Origin: Sphingomonas colocasiae
GTDB taxonomy: Bacteria; Pseudomonadota; Alphaproteobacteria; Sphingomonadales; Sphingomonadaceae
DNA length: 64,000 bases
Direction: 5' to 3'
NCBI RefSeq assembly: GCF_019880585.1
Contig: NZ_JAINVV010000002.1
Coordinates: forward strand, 1 to 64,000
Under the pieces are notes generated by a model. That model was given only the letters and a program-made list of their open reading frames with translations, was not told the origin of the DNA and searched no databases. A program made the translations under genes and the position numbers. This document shows positions 55,098 through 64,000 of the stretch, piece by piece. Within the stretch, counting starts at the first letter, position 1, and each line of letters opens with the position of its first letter.

Positions 55098-56360
55098 GTG
55101 ACGCTCGCCAATCGCATTTATCAGCCCTTGCCGCTGCTCCTCGCGCTACTCATGCTGGCCGGGCTCGCGGCGGCGGTATTCGCGCAGATCGAGAGCGGCG
55201 ACCGCGGCGTGATTCCCATCGACACCAGCGGCAGCCTGGAGGTTCCGGGCGTGACGGTCGATGTCTACGCCAAGACCGCCGATGCCGCGCGACTCGGCGG
55301 CTGGCGGCTGGCGCAGCGCAAGGCCTGGCGCGAACTCTGGGTGAAATATCATCCCGGCACCGGCGCGCCGGCGCTGCCCGACGGGACGCTCGATTCGATG
55401 GTGTCGAGCATCGTCGTCGAGGACGAGCAGATCAGCTCGAACCGTTATATCGCGCGGCTGGGCGTGTTGTTCGATCGCGCGCGCGCCGGTCAGATCCTCG
55501 GCGTGAGCGGCGGTGTCGCGCGCTCGCTGCCGATGCTGGTCATTCCCGTGCAATGGTCGGGCGGGCGTCCCGAAAGCTTCGAGCACCGCACCGAATGGCA
55601 AAAGGCCTGGGCGCGGTTCCGCACCGGATCCGGCCCGATCGATTATGTCCGCGCGACGGGCACCGGCGCCGATCCGCTGCTGCTCAACGTCGCACAGTCA
55701 GGACGGCGCAACCGCAATTGGTGGCGGCTGCTGCTCGATCAATATGGCGCGGCGGACGTGCTGATTCCCACGGTGAAGCTGGAGCGCCAATGGCCCGGCG
55801 GCCCCGTGATCGGCCGTTTCACCGCCGCGTTCGGGCCCGACAGCCGCATTCTCGACCAGTTCACCTTGCGCGCCGAGAATTCGGCGGCGCTCGAGAAGAT
55901 GCTCGACGAAGGCGTGCGCCGGCTCGATCAGGCTTATTCGCGTGCGCAGGCGTTCGGCATGCTCCGGCCGGATCCGACACTGATCATCGAGGAACCCGTG
56001 GATGCGAGCGCGCTCGAAGAGGCGTTGCCGACGGAGGATGCCGCTGGTGCCGCGACGGACCTGTCGGTTCCGACCGGCGCACTCAACGTCACGATCCAGT
56101 TCGATACGCCCGATGTCGGCTCGGTCACGCGTGCCGAAGGTGCGCTCCGCGCCGTTCCCGGCGTGTCGAGCGCATCGACCACCAGCCTGGCGCTTGGCGG
56201 CATCTCGGTGATGCGCGTGGTCTATGCCGGCGACATCGCGACGCTGCGCACGGCGCTCGCCGCACGCGGCTGGCGCGTCGACGAAGGGGGCGGGGTGCTG
56301 CGCATCCGCCGCGCCACGGCGACGCCGCCGCCCGAAGATCAGGTCACGGCACGCCAATGA
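55098..56360 (+). CDS. Secreted DUF2066-like protein with a C-terminal HMA-like fold
   Basis: A 420-residue protein from a GTG preceded by AAAAGAG, giving a signal or anchor helix (PLPLLLALLMLAGLAAAVFA). The first part (GVTVDVYAKTADAARLGGWRLAQRKAWRELW) resembles DUF2066. The C-terminal part (about 345-410, LNVTIQFDTPDVGSVTRAEGALRAVPGV) resembles the ferredoxin-like heavy-metal-associated fold, but I see no CxxC. Located between purM and hda, where a DUF2066 gene also sits in gammaproteobacteria. Function unknown. Confidence 0.75.
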   Translation: MTLANRIYQPLPLLLALLMLAGLAAAVFAQIESGDRGVIPIDTSGSLEVPGVTVDVYAKTADAARLGGWRLAQRKAWRELWVKYHPGTGAPALPDGTLDSMVSSIVVEDEQISSNRYIARLGVLFDRARAGQILGVSGGVARSLPMLVIPVQWSGGRPESFEHRTEWQKAWARFRTGSGPIDYVRATGTGADPLLLNVAQSGRRNRNWWRLLLDQYGAADVLIPTVKLERQWPGGPVIGRFTAAFGPDSRILDQFTLRAENSAALEKMLDEGVRRLDQAYSRAQAFGMLRPDPTLIIEEPVDASALEEALPTEDAAGAATDLSVPTGALNVTIQFDTPDVGSVTRAEGALRAVPGVSSASTTSLALGGISVMRVVYAGDIATLRTALAARGWRVDEGGGVLRIRRATATPPPEDQVTARQ

Positions 56361-56370
56361 AGGCCTGCAT

Positions 56371-56991
56371 GTGAGCCAGATCGCTCTTCCGCTCGACTGG
56401 CCGGCGGACGAGACCGATGCCGATTTCCTTGTCAGTGCGTCCAATGCCGCGGCCGTCCGCCATCTGGAGCATGTCGGGACCTGGCCGGTCTGGGCGACGG
56501 TGCTGACCGGGCCGCGCAAGTCCGGCCGCAGCCTGCTTGGGCGCATCTTCGCGCTGAAATCCAAGGGCACATTGATCGACAATGCCGAGGAACAGTCCGA
56601 GGAAAGGATCTTCCATGCCTGGAACGCCGCGCAGGAGATCCGGAAGCCATTGCTGATCGTCACCGACCGGACACCGGGCGACTGGCGTCCCCGTCTGGCC
56701 GATCTGCGCTCCAGGCTGGCGGCGACGCCGATCATCCGCCTGGAGGATCCGGACGACGGGCTGATTGACATGCTGATCGAAAAGCAGCTTGGCACGCGCG
56801 GCATCGTGACCACGCCCGAGTTCCGTGCGTTCGTGGTGGCGCGGATCGAGCGCAGCTTTATCGCGGTGCTCCGCTTCGTCGATCTGATCGATCAGGCGGC
56901 GCTCGCCCGCCGTCGCCGCATCAATATCACGCTCGCACGGCAGGTGCTGGCGGAGATGGGAGTCATCGACGAGTCACATTCCAGCGGTTAG
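56371..56991 (+). CDS. hdaA: DnaA-related regulatory protein HdaA
   Basis: A 206-residue DnaA-like AAA protein. The GTG start has AAGG seven bases upstream. Its opening SQIALPLDWPADETDADFLVS resembles Hda family clamp-binding starts (QIALPL). The P-loop reads LTGPRKSGRSLL, with arginine in place of the usual lysine, and LLIVTD follows as Walker B. With the sliding clamp, Hda proteins stimulate hydrolysis of DnaA-ATP to block over-initiation. It sits just before ppk1 and after the DUF2066-like gene. Confidence 0.88.
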   Translation: MSQIALPLDWPADETDADFLVSASNAAAVRHLEHVGTWPVWATVLTGPRKSGRSLLGRIFALKSKGTLIDNAEEQSEERIFHAWNAAQEIRKPLLIVTDRTPGDWRPRLADLRSRLAATPIIRLEDPDDGLIDMLIEKQLGTRGIVTTPEFRAFVVARIERSFIAVLRFVDLIDQAALARRRRINITLARQVLAEMGVIDESHSSG

Positions 56992-57000
56992 GCTGCGGGC

Positions 57001-59169
57001 ATGAGCAGCAGACCCGCCCCCATTCCCTTTGGCAACGACGACGAACCCGATGTGCCGGTTCAGCCCGGCGCGCGCTATTTCAACCGGGAACTGAGCTGGC
57101 TCGCTTTCAACCGCCGTGTGCTGGAAGAGGCGACGAACCGGGCGCATCCCTTGCTCGAACGGCTGCGCTTCCTGTCGATCTCGGGCAACAATCTCGACGA
57201 ATTCTTCATGGTTCGCGTCGCCGGGCTGAAGGGACAGCAGCTTCAGGCGGTCGAGCAACGCTCGGCCGATGGCATGACGATTTCGCAGCAGCTCGCCGAA
57301 ATCGCGCGCCAGGCGGATCGACTGATGGCCGAACAACAGGCGATCTGGCGCGAGATCCGGGGCGAACTGCGCCAGGCGGGCATTCGCGTGCTCGGCGTCG
57401 ACGAGATCGATGGCGCGGTTTCCGACTGGCTCGCCGTCCATTTCCGCGAGCAGATTTTCCCGATCCTGACTCCGCAGGCGCTCGATCCGGCGCATCCCTT
57501 TCCGTTCATTCCGAACAAGGGGCTGAGCGTCGTCTTCGATCTCAAGCGCCGTTCCGATGGCGAATCGATTCGGGAACTGCTGATGCTGCCGGCGGCGGTG
57601 CCTCGCTTCGTTCGCGTACCGGGCGGCGATACGGCCTGCTACGTCTCGCTCGAAACGGTGATCCGCCATTCGGCGGGGCAGCTTTTCCCCGGCTATGATG
57701 TCGTCGGTTCGGGCGCGTTCCGTATCATCCGCGACAGCGATATCGAGATCGAGGAAGAAGCGGAGGATCTCGTCCGCTATTTCCGCAGCGCCATCAAGCG
57801 CCGCCGGCGGGGCAGGGTGATCCGCCTCAAGCTCGAAAGCGGCATGACGCCCGACGTCGAGAAGCTGGTGAAGCAGGAACTGGGCGGCGAGGATGCCCTG
57901 ATCACCGAAACCGCGGGATTCCTGGGTATCGGCGAACTGGAGCAACTGGTCGACGAGGATCGGCCCGATCTGAAGTTCACCGCTTATGCGCCGCGTTTTC
58001 CCGAGCGGATTCGCGAGCACGGCGGCGATTGCTTCGCGGCGATCCGCGACAAGGACATCGTCATCCACCACCCTTACGAGACGTTCGATGTCGTGCTCGC
58101 CTTCCTGAAGCAGGCGGCGGACGATCCCGACGTGGTGGCGATCAAGCAGACGCTCTATCGCGCGGGCAAGCAATCGGCGGTGATCCGCGCGCTCATCGAC
58201 GCGGCGGAAGCGGGCAAGTCCGTCACCGCCGTGGTCGAGCTGAAGGCGCGTTTCGACGAGGAGCAGAATCTGCTCTGGGCGGCGCAGCTCGAACGCGCCG
58301 GCGTGCAGGTGGTCTATGGCTTCATCGACTGGAAGACCCACGCCAAGATCTCGATGGTCGTCCGGCGCGAGGCCGGCACCTATCGCACCTACTGCCATTT
58401 CGGGACGGGCAATTACCACCCCGTCACCGCGCGCATCTACACCGATCTCAGCTTCTTCACCGCAGATCCGCGCGTCGGCCGCGACGCCGCGCAGATCTTC
58501 AATTACATCACCGGCTATGTGGATCCGCCGGGGCTGGAGGTGGTGACGATGTCGCCCAAGAACCTCCGCTCGTCGCTCTGCGCGCTGATCGACGCGGAGA
58601 TCGATCACGTCCGCGCCGGCCGGCCCGGCGCGCTCTGGGCGAAAATGAATTCGCTCGTCGATCCCGACATCATCGAGAAGCTGTACGAAGCCAGCAATGC
58701 GGGCGTCGAGATCGACCTGATCGTGCGCGGCATATGCTGCCTGCGCCCGGGCGTTCCCGGCATGTCCGAGAATATCCGCGTGAAATCGGTGATCGGGCGC
58801 TTCCTGGAGCACAGCCGCATCTGGGCGTTCGGCAACGGCAAGGCGCTGCCCAATGACGGCGCGAAGGTTTATATCTCCTCGGCCGACTGGATGCCGCGCA
58901 ATTTCGACCGGCGCGTCGAATATATGCTGCCCATTGAGAACCGCACCGTTCACGATCAGGTGCTCGATCAGGTGATGCTCGCCAACCTGCTCGACAATGA
59001 GCAGAGCTGGGAACTGAACGCCGATGGCGATTACGACCGCATCATTCCCGACGACCGGCCGTTCAACCTTCATCGCTATTTCATGACGAACCCCTCGCTT
59101 TCGGGCCGTGGCGCATCGCTGCACAACAGCGATGCGGTGCCCAAGCTCAGCCTCCGACGCCGGCGGTAA
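57001..59169 (+). CDS. ppk1: Polyphosphate kinase 1
   Basis: A 722-residue enzyme that makes polyphosphate from ATP. The N-terminal domain opens YFNRELSWLAFNRRVLEEA. The two phospholipase D-like active-site histidines lie in KTHAKISMVV and in the preceding and following conserved blocks (YCHFGTGNYHPVTARIYTD). Full length. Directly followed by ppx, its degrading partner, so the cell makes and breaks polyphosphate from neighbouring genes. It starts nine bases after hdaA. Confidence 0.97.
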   Translation: MSSRPAPIPFGNDDEPDVPVQPGARYFNRELSWLAFNRRVLEEATNRAHPLLERLRFLSISGNNLDEFFMVRVAGLKGQQLQAVEQRSADGMTISQQLAEIARQADRLMAEQQAIWREIRGELRQAGIRVLGVDEIDGAVSDWLAVHFREQIFPILTPQALDPAHPFPFIPNKGLSVVFDLKRRSDGESIRELLMLPAAVPRFVRVPGGDTACYVSLETVIRHSAGQLFPGYDVVGSGAFRIIRDSDIEIEEEAEDLVRYFRSAIKRRRRGRVIRLKLESGMTPDVEKLVKQELGGEDALITETAGFLGIGELEQLVDEDRPDLKFTAYAPRFPERIREHGGDCFAAIRDKDIVIHHPYETFDVVLAFLKQAADDPDVVAIKQTLYRAGKQSAVIRALIDAAEAGKSVTAVVELKARFDEEQNLLWAAQLERAGVQVVYGFIDWKTHAKISMVVRREAGTYRTYCHFGTGNYHPVTARIYTDLSFFTADPRVGRDAAQIFNYITGYVDPPGLEVVTMSPKNLRSSLCALIDAEIDHVRAGRPGALWAKMNSLVDPDIIEKLYEASNAGVEIDLIVRGICCLRPGVPGMSENIRVKSVIGRFLEHSRIWAFGNGKALPNDGAKVYISSADWMPRNFDRRVEYMLPIENRTVHDQVLDQVMLANLLDNEQSWELNADGDYDRIIPDDRPFNLHRYFMTNPSLSGRGASLHNSDAVPKLSLRRRR

Positions 59170-59220
59170 TAGCCGCACTTTTTTGTCGATCCGGCGGATC
59201 GTGCAGCCTATGCAGAGCCG

Positions 59221-59239
59221 GGCGACGCAGTGCGTCGCC
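59221..59239. repeat. Palindromic hairpin between ppk1 and ppx
   Basis: GGCGACGCA and TGCGTCGCC are perfect inverted arms around a single base. It is in the 124-base gap, together with a weaker GC-rich pair (CCCCGG...CCGGG) to the right. It could modulate read-through from ppk1 to ppx. No T run follows. Confidence 0.45.
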
Positions 59240-59293
59240 ATGGATGGATGGACCCCGGCTTCGTCCGGGCGATGAAATGGGGTTCGGACTGAG

Positions 59294-60766
59294 GTGAGCG
59301 GCAAGAACAGCATTCCGCGCCGCGCCATCATCGATATCGGCTCGAACTCGATCCGACTCGTGGTCTTCGACGGTCCGGAGCGGCTGCCCGACATCTATTT
59401 CAACGAAAAGGTGATGGCGGGTCTGGGGCGCAACCTGTCGCGCGATGGCGTCATCGATTCGGCCTCGATCGAGGTCATGCTGCGCGCATTGCGCCGCTTC
59501 CGCCGTCTGGCCGACGAGATGGACGTGGCGAGGCTGCGCACCGTCGCCACCGCCGCGATCCGCGAAGCCGCGAATTCGGCCGACATTCTTGGGCGCATCG
59601 GCGAACTCGGCCTCGACGTCGAATTGCTTTCGGGGGAGCAGGAAGCCGAAGCGGCCGGGCTCGGCGTGCTGTCGGCGATTCCCGACGCGGACGGCATCGT
59701 GGGGGACCTGGGCGGCGGCAGTCTGGAGCTTATCCGCGTCCGTGATGGCGCGACGCATGAATCGATTTCGCTGCCCTTGGGCGTGCTGAGGCTCGCGGCG
59801 ATCCGCGCAAAGGGCAAATCGGCGTTGCGCACGACGCTCGGCAAGATGGTCCGGAAACAGCGCTGGCTCGATCAGGCGGAGGGGCTGCCCTTTTATCTGG
59901 TCGGTGGTTCGTGGCGCGCGCTGGCGCGGCTCGACATGTATCTCACCGGCTATCCGCTCCCCATCATCCATCATTATCGCATGCCGCCGGACCGGGCGAC
60001 GCATCTGGTGCGGTCGCTCGCCAAGGTCGACCGCAAGAAGCTGCAGGACCTTGCGACGCTCTCGACATCGCGTATCCCGACGCTCGGGGACGCCGCGACC
60101 TTGCTGTCCGCAGTGGTCGCGCATCTTGGGCCAAGCGAGTTGATCGTTTCGGCGTCGGGTCTGCGCGAGGGACTGATGTTCGGCAGGCTCGACGCGGAGA
60201 CGCGACGCATCGATCCGCTGATCGCGGCGACCCGGATGGAAGGGGCTCGGCTCAGCCGTTTCCCGGAGCATGGCGACCTGCTCGATCGGTGGATTTCGCC
60301 GCTGTTCGGGGAGGAGGCGCCGGCCACCGCGCGCCTGCGGCATGCCGCGTGCCTGCTTGCCGATGTGGGTTGGCATGCGAACCCCGAATTCCGCGCGGAA
60401 CGCGGGCTTGAAATCGCCTTGCACGGCAATTGGGCGGCCGTCGATGCCACGGGCCGCGCGATGATGGGGCAGGCGCTCGCCACCAGTTTCGGCGCGGGGA
60501 GCGCGCCTTTGGCGCAGCTTGCCCCGCTCGCACGCCCCGATGCGCTGAAAAAGGCCGCGCTCTGGGGCCTGGCGATGCGGCTGGGCCAGCGTTTCAGCGG
60601 CGGTGTCGCCGGGCCGCTTCGCCAGAGCCGCCTGTCGGTTGTGGGGGACCGGCTGCAATTGGCGATCGCGACACCGGATGCCGAACTGTATGGCGAAGCG
60701 GTCGAGCGCCGACATCGCCAACTCGCCGTCGCGATGGGGCTCGGCAGCGAGATGACGCTCGCCTGA
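59294..60766 (+). CDS. ppx: Exopolyphosphatase/pppGpp phosphohydrolase (Ppx/GppA)
   Basis: A 490-residue ASKHA-fold enzyme. AIIDIGSNSIRLVVFDG is the first phosphate motif, TAAIREAANS and GDLGGGSLEL complete the N-terminal half, and an HD-like C-terminal domain (about 320-480) with ARLRHAACLLADVGWH follows. It hydrolyses polyphosphate from the end, or pppGpp. GTG start; the site upstream is weak. It lies 124 bases after ppk1. Confidence 0.93.
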   Translation: MSGKNSIPRRAIIDIGSNSIRLVVFDGPERLPDIYFNEKVMAGLGRNLSRDGVIDSASIEVMLRALRRFRRLADEMDVARLRTVATAAIREAANSADILGRIGELGLDVELLSGEQEAEAAGLGVLSAIPDADGIVGDLGGGSLELIRVRDGATHESISLPLGVLRLAAIRAKGKSALRTTLGKMVRKQRWLDQAEGLPFYLVGGSWRALARLDMYLTGYPLPIIHHYRMPPDRATHLVRSLAKVDRKKLQDLATLSTSRIPTLGDAATLLSAVVAHLGPSELIVSASGLREGLMFGRLDAETRRIDPLIAATRMEGARLSRFPEHGDLLDRWISPLFGEEAPATARLRHAACLLADVGWHANPEFRAERGLEIALHGNWAAVDATGRAMMGQALATSFGAGSAPLAQLAPLARPDALKKAALWGLAMRLGQRFSGGVAGPLRQSRLSVVGDRLQLAIATPDAELYGEAVERRHRQLAVAMGLGSEMTLA

Positions 60767-60781
60767 GCGCTTCGCGAAGCG

Positions 60782-61063
60782 TCAGCCGCAGCTTGCCGTG
60801 GTGATCTTGTTGTCGCGATCGTAGCTGACGGTCAGCCGGTCGGGCCGGAAGTCCATCGTCATCGCGCTGTCGGGCGGTCCCCAGCGCAAGGTGCGTGCCC
60901 CTGAAATCTTGAGCAGTTCCGCACCCAGCTCGGCGCTCACCGTCCGCCCGACATAGGCGGCCAGCCCCTCATTGCGGCATTCGCCGCCCCCCGCCGCTGT
61001 CTCCGCCGGAACCGTCGCGCACCCGGCCAGCAACGCGCATCCGATCAGCCCGAAACGCATCAT
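60782..61063 (-). CDS. I78-family peptidase inhibitor lipoprotein
   Basis: A 93-residue protein with a lipobox (LIGCALLAGCAT). The mature part matches the I78 inhibitor pattern: CRNEGLAAYVGRTVSAELG, then ARTLRWGPPDSAMTMDFRPDRLTVSYD. Two cysteines may form a disulfide. It would sit in the envelope and inhibit serine proteases. Its ATG overlaps the rnd stop (ATGA), so it is expressed with rnd. Confidence 0.85.
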   Translation of the reverse strand: MMRFGLIGCALLAGCATVPAETAAGGGECRNEGLAAYVGRTVSAELGAELLKISGARTLRWGPPDSAMTMDFRPDRLTVSYDRDNKITTASCG

Positions 61064-62241
61064 GCCGTGCCCTCCGTATCCGCCATCGTCATCATCAGCT
61101 TGCCACCGCGCACGGCAAAGGCAAGCCGGCCCTCGACGAGCGCCAGGGCATCGCGGCCGAACTGTTCGAACCGCCAGCCTTCCAGGATCGCCAGGCCGTC
61201 GCGGCGGCCGGCGGCGAGCATTTCCAGCTCGTCGGTTCGCGCCAGCAGTCGCGGCGCGACGCTCGATTCGCGTGCACGGATCTTCAGCAGCAGTTTGAGG
61301 AGGTCTGCGACCAGCGTGCCGTCCTTGCCCAGCCCCGGCGTGCGATCTTCGCGGACGGGCATCTCGGCGGCGGGCAGCGGCGTCGCGGCCGCGAGCGCCG
61401 CGATCATGCGCGCGCCGATATCGTTGCCCGCCCAGCTTCCGGAAAGCCCGCGGACCTTGGCGAGATCGGACTGGACGCGCGGCGGATGCGCGGCGATGTC
61501 GGCCAGCGTTTCGTCCTTGGCGATGCGGCCGCGCGGCAGATTCTTGTTCTGCGCCTCGCGCTCGCGCCACGCGGCCAGCGCCTTCAGCCGGCCGAGCACT
61601 TCGGGCTTGCGGCTGGGCACCTTGATTCGCTGCCATGCCTGTTCGGGAATGGTGACGTAATTGTCGGGATCGGCGATCCGCTCCATTTCCTGATCCAGCC
61701 AGTCGCCACGGCCGGTCTTGCGCAGTTTCGCGAGCATCCTGGGGAAGATCTTCACCAGATGCGTGACGTCGCCGATCGCATAGTCGATCTGGCGCTGGTC
61801 GAGCGGGCGGCGGCTCCAGTCGGTGAAGCGGGCGCCCTTGTCGAGCGTGATGCCCAGCCAGCTGTCGACCAGGTTGGAATAGCCGACCTGATCGCCTTGC
61901 CCCAGCGCCATCGCCGCGATCTGCGTGTCGAACAGCGGATGTGGCGTCTTGCCCGTCAGATTATGGACGATCTCGATATCCTGCCCGCCGGCATGGAAGA
62001 CCTTCAGCACATCCTCATTATCGACCAGCAGCTCGAGCAGCGGCGACAGATCCATGCCTTCGGCCTTGGGATCGATCGCGGCCGCCTCGCTTTCGTCGGC
62101 GATCTGGATCAGGCAGAGATCCGGCCAATAGCTGTTCTCGCGCATGAACTCGGTATCGACCGCCACGAAGGGCGATCGCGCGAGGCGGGAGCAGAGATCG
62201 GAGAGGGTCTTCGAGTCGGTGATGAGCGGATGAACGTGCAT
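61060..62241 (-). CDS. rnd: Ribonuclease D
   Basis: A 393-residue 3'-5' exonuclease. DEDD residues are visible: D29 and E31 in AVDTEFMRE, a third aspartate in HAGGQDIEIVHN, and DVTHL in the last motif. Two HRDC domains follow (about 210-290, 300-380). It trims tRNA 3' ends. Divergent from aspS with a 103-base gap containing a strong promoter for aspS. The downstream I78 gene overlaps its stop. Confidence 0.95.
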   Translation of the reverse strand: MHVHPLITDSKTLSDLCSRLARSPFVAVDTEFMRENSYWPDLCLIQIADESEAAAIDPKAEGMDLSPLLELLVDNEDVLKVFHAGGQDIEIVHNLTGKTPHPLFDTQIAAMALGQGDQVGYSNLVDSWLGITLDKGARFTDWSRRPLDQRQIDYAIGDVTHLVKIFPRMLAKLRKTGRGDWLDQEMERIADPDNYVTIPEQAWQRIKVPSRKPEVLGRLKALAAWREREAQNKNLPRGRIAKDETLADIAAHPPRVQSDLAKVRGLSGSWAGNDIGARMIAALAAATPLPAAEMPVREDRTPGLGKDGTLVADLLKLLLKIRARESSVAPRLLARTDELEMLAAGRRDGLAILEGWRFEQFGRDALALVEGRLAFAVRGGKLMMTMADTEGTA

Positions 62242-62268
62242 CGCGTCCCCTTATACCCGTCTCGCGGG

Positions 62269-62297
62269 TTGACAAAGCCGCTTCGCCCCTGTGTTAG
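62269..62297 (+). promoter_or_regulatory. Strong candidate promoter for aspS
   Basis: TTGACA, a perfect -35 box, is followed after exactly 17 bases by TGTTAG, a fair -10 box, 48 bases before the aspS start. It is the best sigma-70-type match noticed in the window. Confidence 0.7.
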
Positions 62298-62344
62298 CGG
62301 CCTTTCACCGGCATTGCCGACGAACAACCGGAAAAACGAGCATC

Positions 62345-64000
62345 ATGCACGCCTATCGCACCCATAAATGCGCGGAATTGCGCGCCGCACAGGTTGGAGA
62401 GAGCGTTCGCCTCTCGGGCTGGATCCATCGCAAGCGCGATCACGGCGGATTGCTGTTCGTCGATCTTCGCGATCATTACGGCATCACCCAGATCGTTACC
62501 GACGTGGATTCGGAAGCGTTCAAGGTGATCGACAAGGCTCGCGCCGAATCGGTGATCACGGTGACGGGCGATGTCGTCGCGCGTTCGCCGGAGACGGTGA
62601 ACCCCAATCTGCCGACCGGCGAGATCGAGATCCGCGCCCGTGACGTGGCGATCCAGTCGCAGGCGCAGGAATTGCCGCTGCCGGTGTTCGGTGACGCCGA
62701 ATATCCCGAGGATATCCGCCTGCGTTATCGCTTCCTCGATCTGCGCCGCGAGCGGATCCACGCCAATATCGTGCTGCGCAGCAAGGTGATCGCCTCGATT
62801 CGTCAGCGCATGATCGGCCAGGGCTTCACCGAGTTCCAGACGCCGATCCTGACCGCGTCGAGCCCCGAGGGCGCGCGCGACTATCTGGTGCCCAGCCGCG
62901 TCCATCCTGGAAAATTCTATGCGCTGCCGCAGGCGCCGCAGATGTTCAAGCAGCTGCTGATGGTCGCCGGTTTCGATCGCTATTTCCAGATCGCGCCTTG
63001 CTTCCGCGACGAAGATGCGCGCGCCGATCGCAGCCCGGGCGAATTCTACCAGCTCGATTTCGAGATGAGCTTCGTCACGCAGGACGACGTGTTCGCCGCG
63101 ATCGAGCCGGTGCTGCACGGCGTGTTCGAGGAATTCGCGAACGGCCGCAGCGTCACGCCCGCGCCGTTCCCGCGCATTCCCTATCGCGAATCGATGCTGA
63201 AATACGGCAACGACAAGCCCGATCTGCGCAACCCGATCGAGATCGTCGACGTTACCGAACATTTCCGCGACTCGGGCTTCGGCATCTTCGCCGGCATCGT
63301 CGCGGGCGGCGGCACGATCCGTGCGATCCCGGCGCCCAAGGCGGGTGAGCGCAGCCGCAAATTCTTCGACGAGATGAACGACTGGTCGCGCACCGAAGGC
63401 TATTCGGGTCTCGGCTATATCAACATCAAGGGTGGTGAAGCCGGCGGCCCGATCGCCAAGAATCACGGTCCCGAAGCGACCGCGAAGCTGATCGAGGCAC
63501 TTGGCCTCGGCCCCGATGACGGCGTGTTCTTCGCCGCCGGCAAGGAAGCCGACGCCGCGAAGCTGGCGGGTCTGGCGCGCACGCGGGCCGGCGAGCAACT
63601 CGGCCTGATCGATGCCAACGCCTTCGCATTCTGCTGGATCGTCGATTTCCCGATGTTCGAGTGGGACGAGGACAACAAGAAGGTCGACTTCAGCCACAAT
63701 CCCTTCTCGATGCCGCAGGGTGAGCTGGAAGCGCTGGAGACCAAGGATCCGCTCGATATCCTCGCCTATCAGTACGACATCGTCTGCAACGGCATCGAGT
63801 TGAGCTCGGGCGCGATCCGGAACCACCGTCCGGAGATCATGTACAAGGCGTTCGAGATCGCCGGTTACAGCCAGGAAGAGGTCGACACCAATTTCGCGGG
63901 CATGATCAACGCGTTCAAGTTCGGTGCGCCGCCGCACGGCGGATCGGCGCCGGGCATCGACCGCATCGTCATGCTGCTGGCCGACGAGCCGAACATTCGC
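62345..64000 (+). CDS. aspS: Aspartyl-tRNA synthetase, bacterial type, cut by the window edge
   Basis: 552 codons are visible and the frame is open to the last base; bacterial AspRS is about 590 residues, so roughly 40 are missing. It has the anticodon-binding OB fold (about 20-110), class II motif 2 ([25 protein letters not shown]), the bacterial insertion (about 280-410) and motif 3 ([19 protein letters not shown]). Residue H33 in RKRDHGG falls where non-discriminating enzymes carry histidine, as I recall. If so it could also charge tRNA-Asn for amidation. A strong promoter precedes it. Confidence 0.95.
   Translation, partial: MHAYRTHKCAELRAAQVGESVRLSGWIHRKRDHGGLLFVDLRDHYGITQIVTDVDSEAFKVIDKARAESVITVTGDVVARSPETVNPNLPTGEIEIRARDVAIQSQAQELPLPVFGDAEYPEDIRLRYRFLDLRRERIHANIVLRSKVIASIRQRMIGQGFTEFQTPILTASSPEGARDYLVPSRVHPGKFYALPQAPQMFKQLLMVAGFDRYFQIAPCFRDEDARADRSPGEFYQLDFEMSFVTQDDVFAAIEPVLHGVFEEFANGRSVTPAPFPRIPYRESMLKYGNDKPDLRNPIEIVDVTEHFRDSGFGIFAGIVAGGGTIRAIPAPKAGERSRKFFDEMNDWSRTEGYSGLGYINIKGGEAGGPIAKNHGPEATAKLIEALGLGPDDGVFFAAGKEADAAKLAGLARTRAGEQLGLIDANAFAFCWIVDFPMFEWDEDNKKVDFSHNPFSMPQGELEALETKDPLDILAYQYDIVCNGIELSSGAIRNHRPEIMYKAFEIAGYSQEEVDTNFAGMINAFKFGAPPHGGSAPGIDRIVMLLADEPNIR

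Noticed and set aside
56974-59394. An 806-codon open frame antisense to ppk1
   Set aside because: It is a GC-rich shadow of a complete ppk1 and shows no protein-like motif.
62294-63937. A 547-codon antisense frame across aspS
   Set aside because: aspS has full family motifs; the antisense product has none.

Overview
The window is a dense, GC-rich chromosomal segment from an alphaproteobacterium, most likely a sphingomonad (Sphingomonas or a close relative). Pointers are the XrtA (exosortase A) locus with its usual companions, the chvI-chvG-hprK-rapZ-EIIA-HPr string typical of alphaproteobacteria, the hda/DUF2066/purM/purN block, strong GC codon bias, and short GC-rich inverted repeats in the gaps. 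No rRNA, tRNA, CRISPR array, transposase or phage gene was seen. No gene-free stretch exceeds 300 bases; the longest is the 283-base gap at 44343-44625.

Layout. (1) 1-2866: three TadE/TadG-like pilus-associated membrane proteins, the first carrying a long glycine-rich repeat passenger. (2) 2882-21296: a complete-looking XrtA locus. A leftward arm (two alpha/beta hydrolases, an acyl carrier protein, a GNAT-type acyltransferase) diverges from a rightward arm: AMP-forming acyl ligase, PLP decarboxylase, polysaccharide export lipoprotein, chain-length determinant, tyrosine kinase, outer-membrane protein, ATPase, polysaccharide deacetylase, FemAB-like protein, glycosyltransferase, an exosortase A fused to an EpsI domain, and an asparagine-synthase-like amidotransferase. 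Together these would build, decorate and export a polysaccharide and process PEP-CTERM proteins. No PEP-CTERM substrate is encoded here. (3) 21297-27165: truA-fmt // recR-def, rmuC and two small lipoproteins. (4) 27213-32367: a leftward run with chvI-chvG, HPr kinase, rapZ, EIIA-Man, HPr and an RNA methyltransferase, i.e. envelope stress and carbon-status signalling. It diverges from pckA. (5) 34226-42524: small unknowns, ferredoxin-NADP reductase, a DUF885 protein, NfeD/SPFH pair, CitE-like lyase, guaB. (6) 42548-54983: rRNA methyltransferases, the outer-membrane biogenesis run rsmA-pdxA-surA-lptD (leftward), then pepA-holC-ndk (rightward) and purM-purN (leftward), purN being fused to a YjbR-like domain. 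(7) 55098-64000: DUF2066-like protein, hdaA, ppk1, ppx, an I78 inhibitor, rnd, and aspS, which runs off the right edge.

The most system-like part is the XrtA locus. Its divergent ligase/carrier/decarboxylase/acyltransferase/hydrolase set looks like a small biosynthetic pathway whose product is unknown. The most striking DNA-level feature is a 133-base nested inverted repeat at 50127-50259, which appears to supply the lptD start codon.
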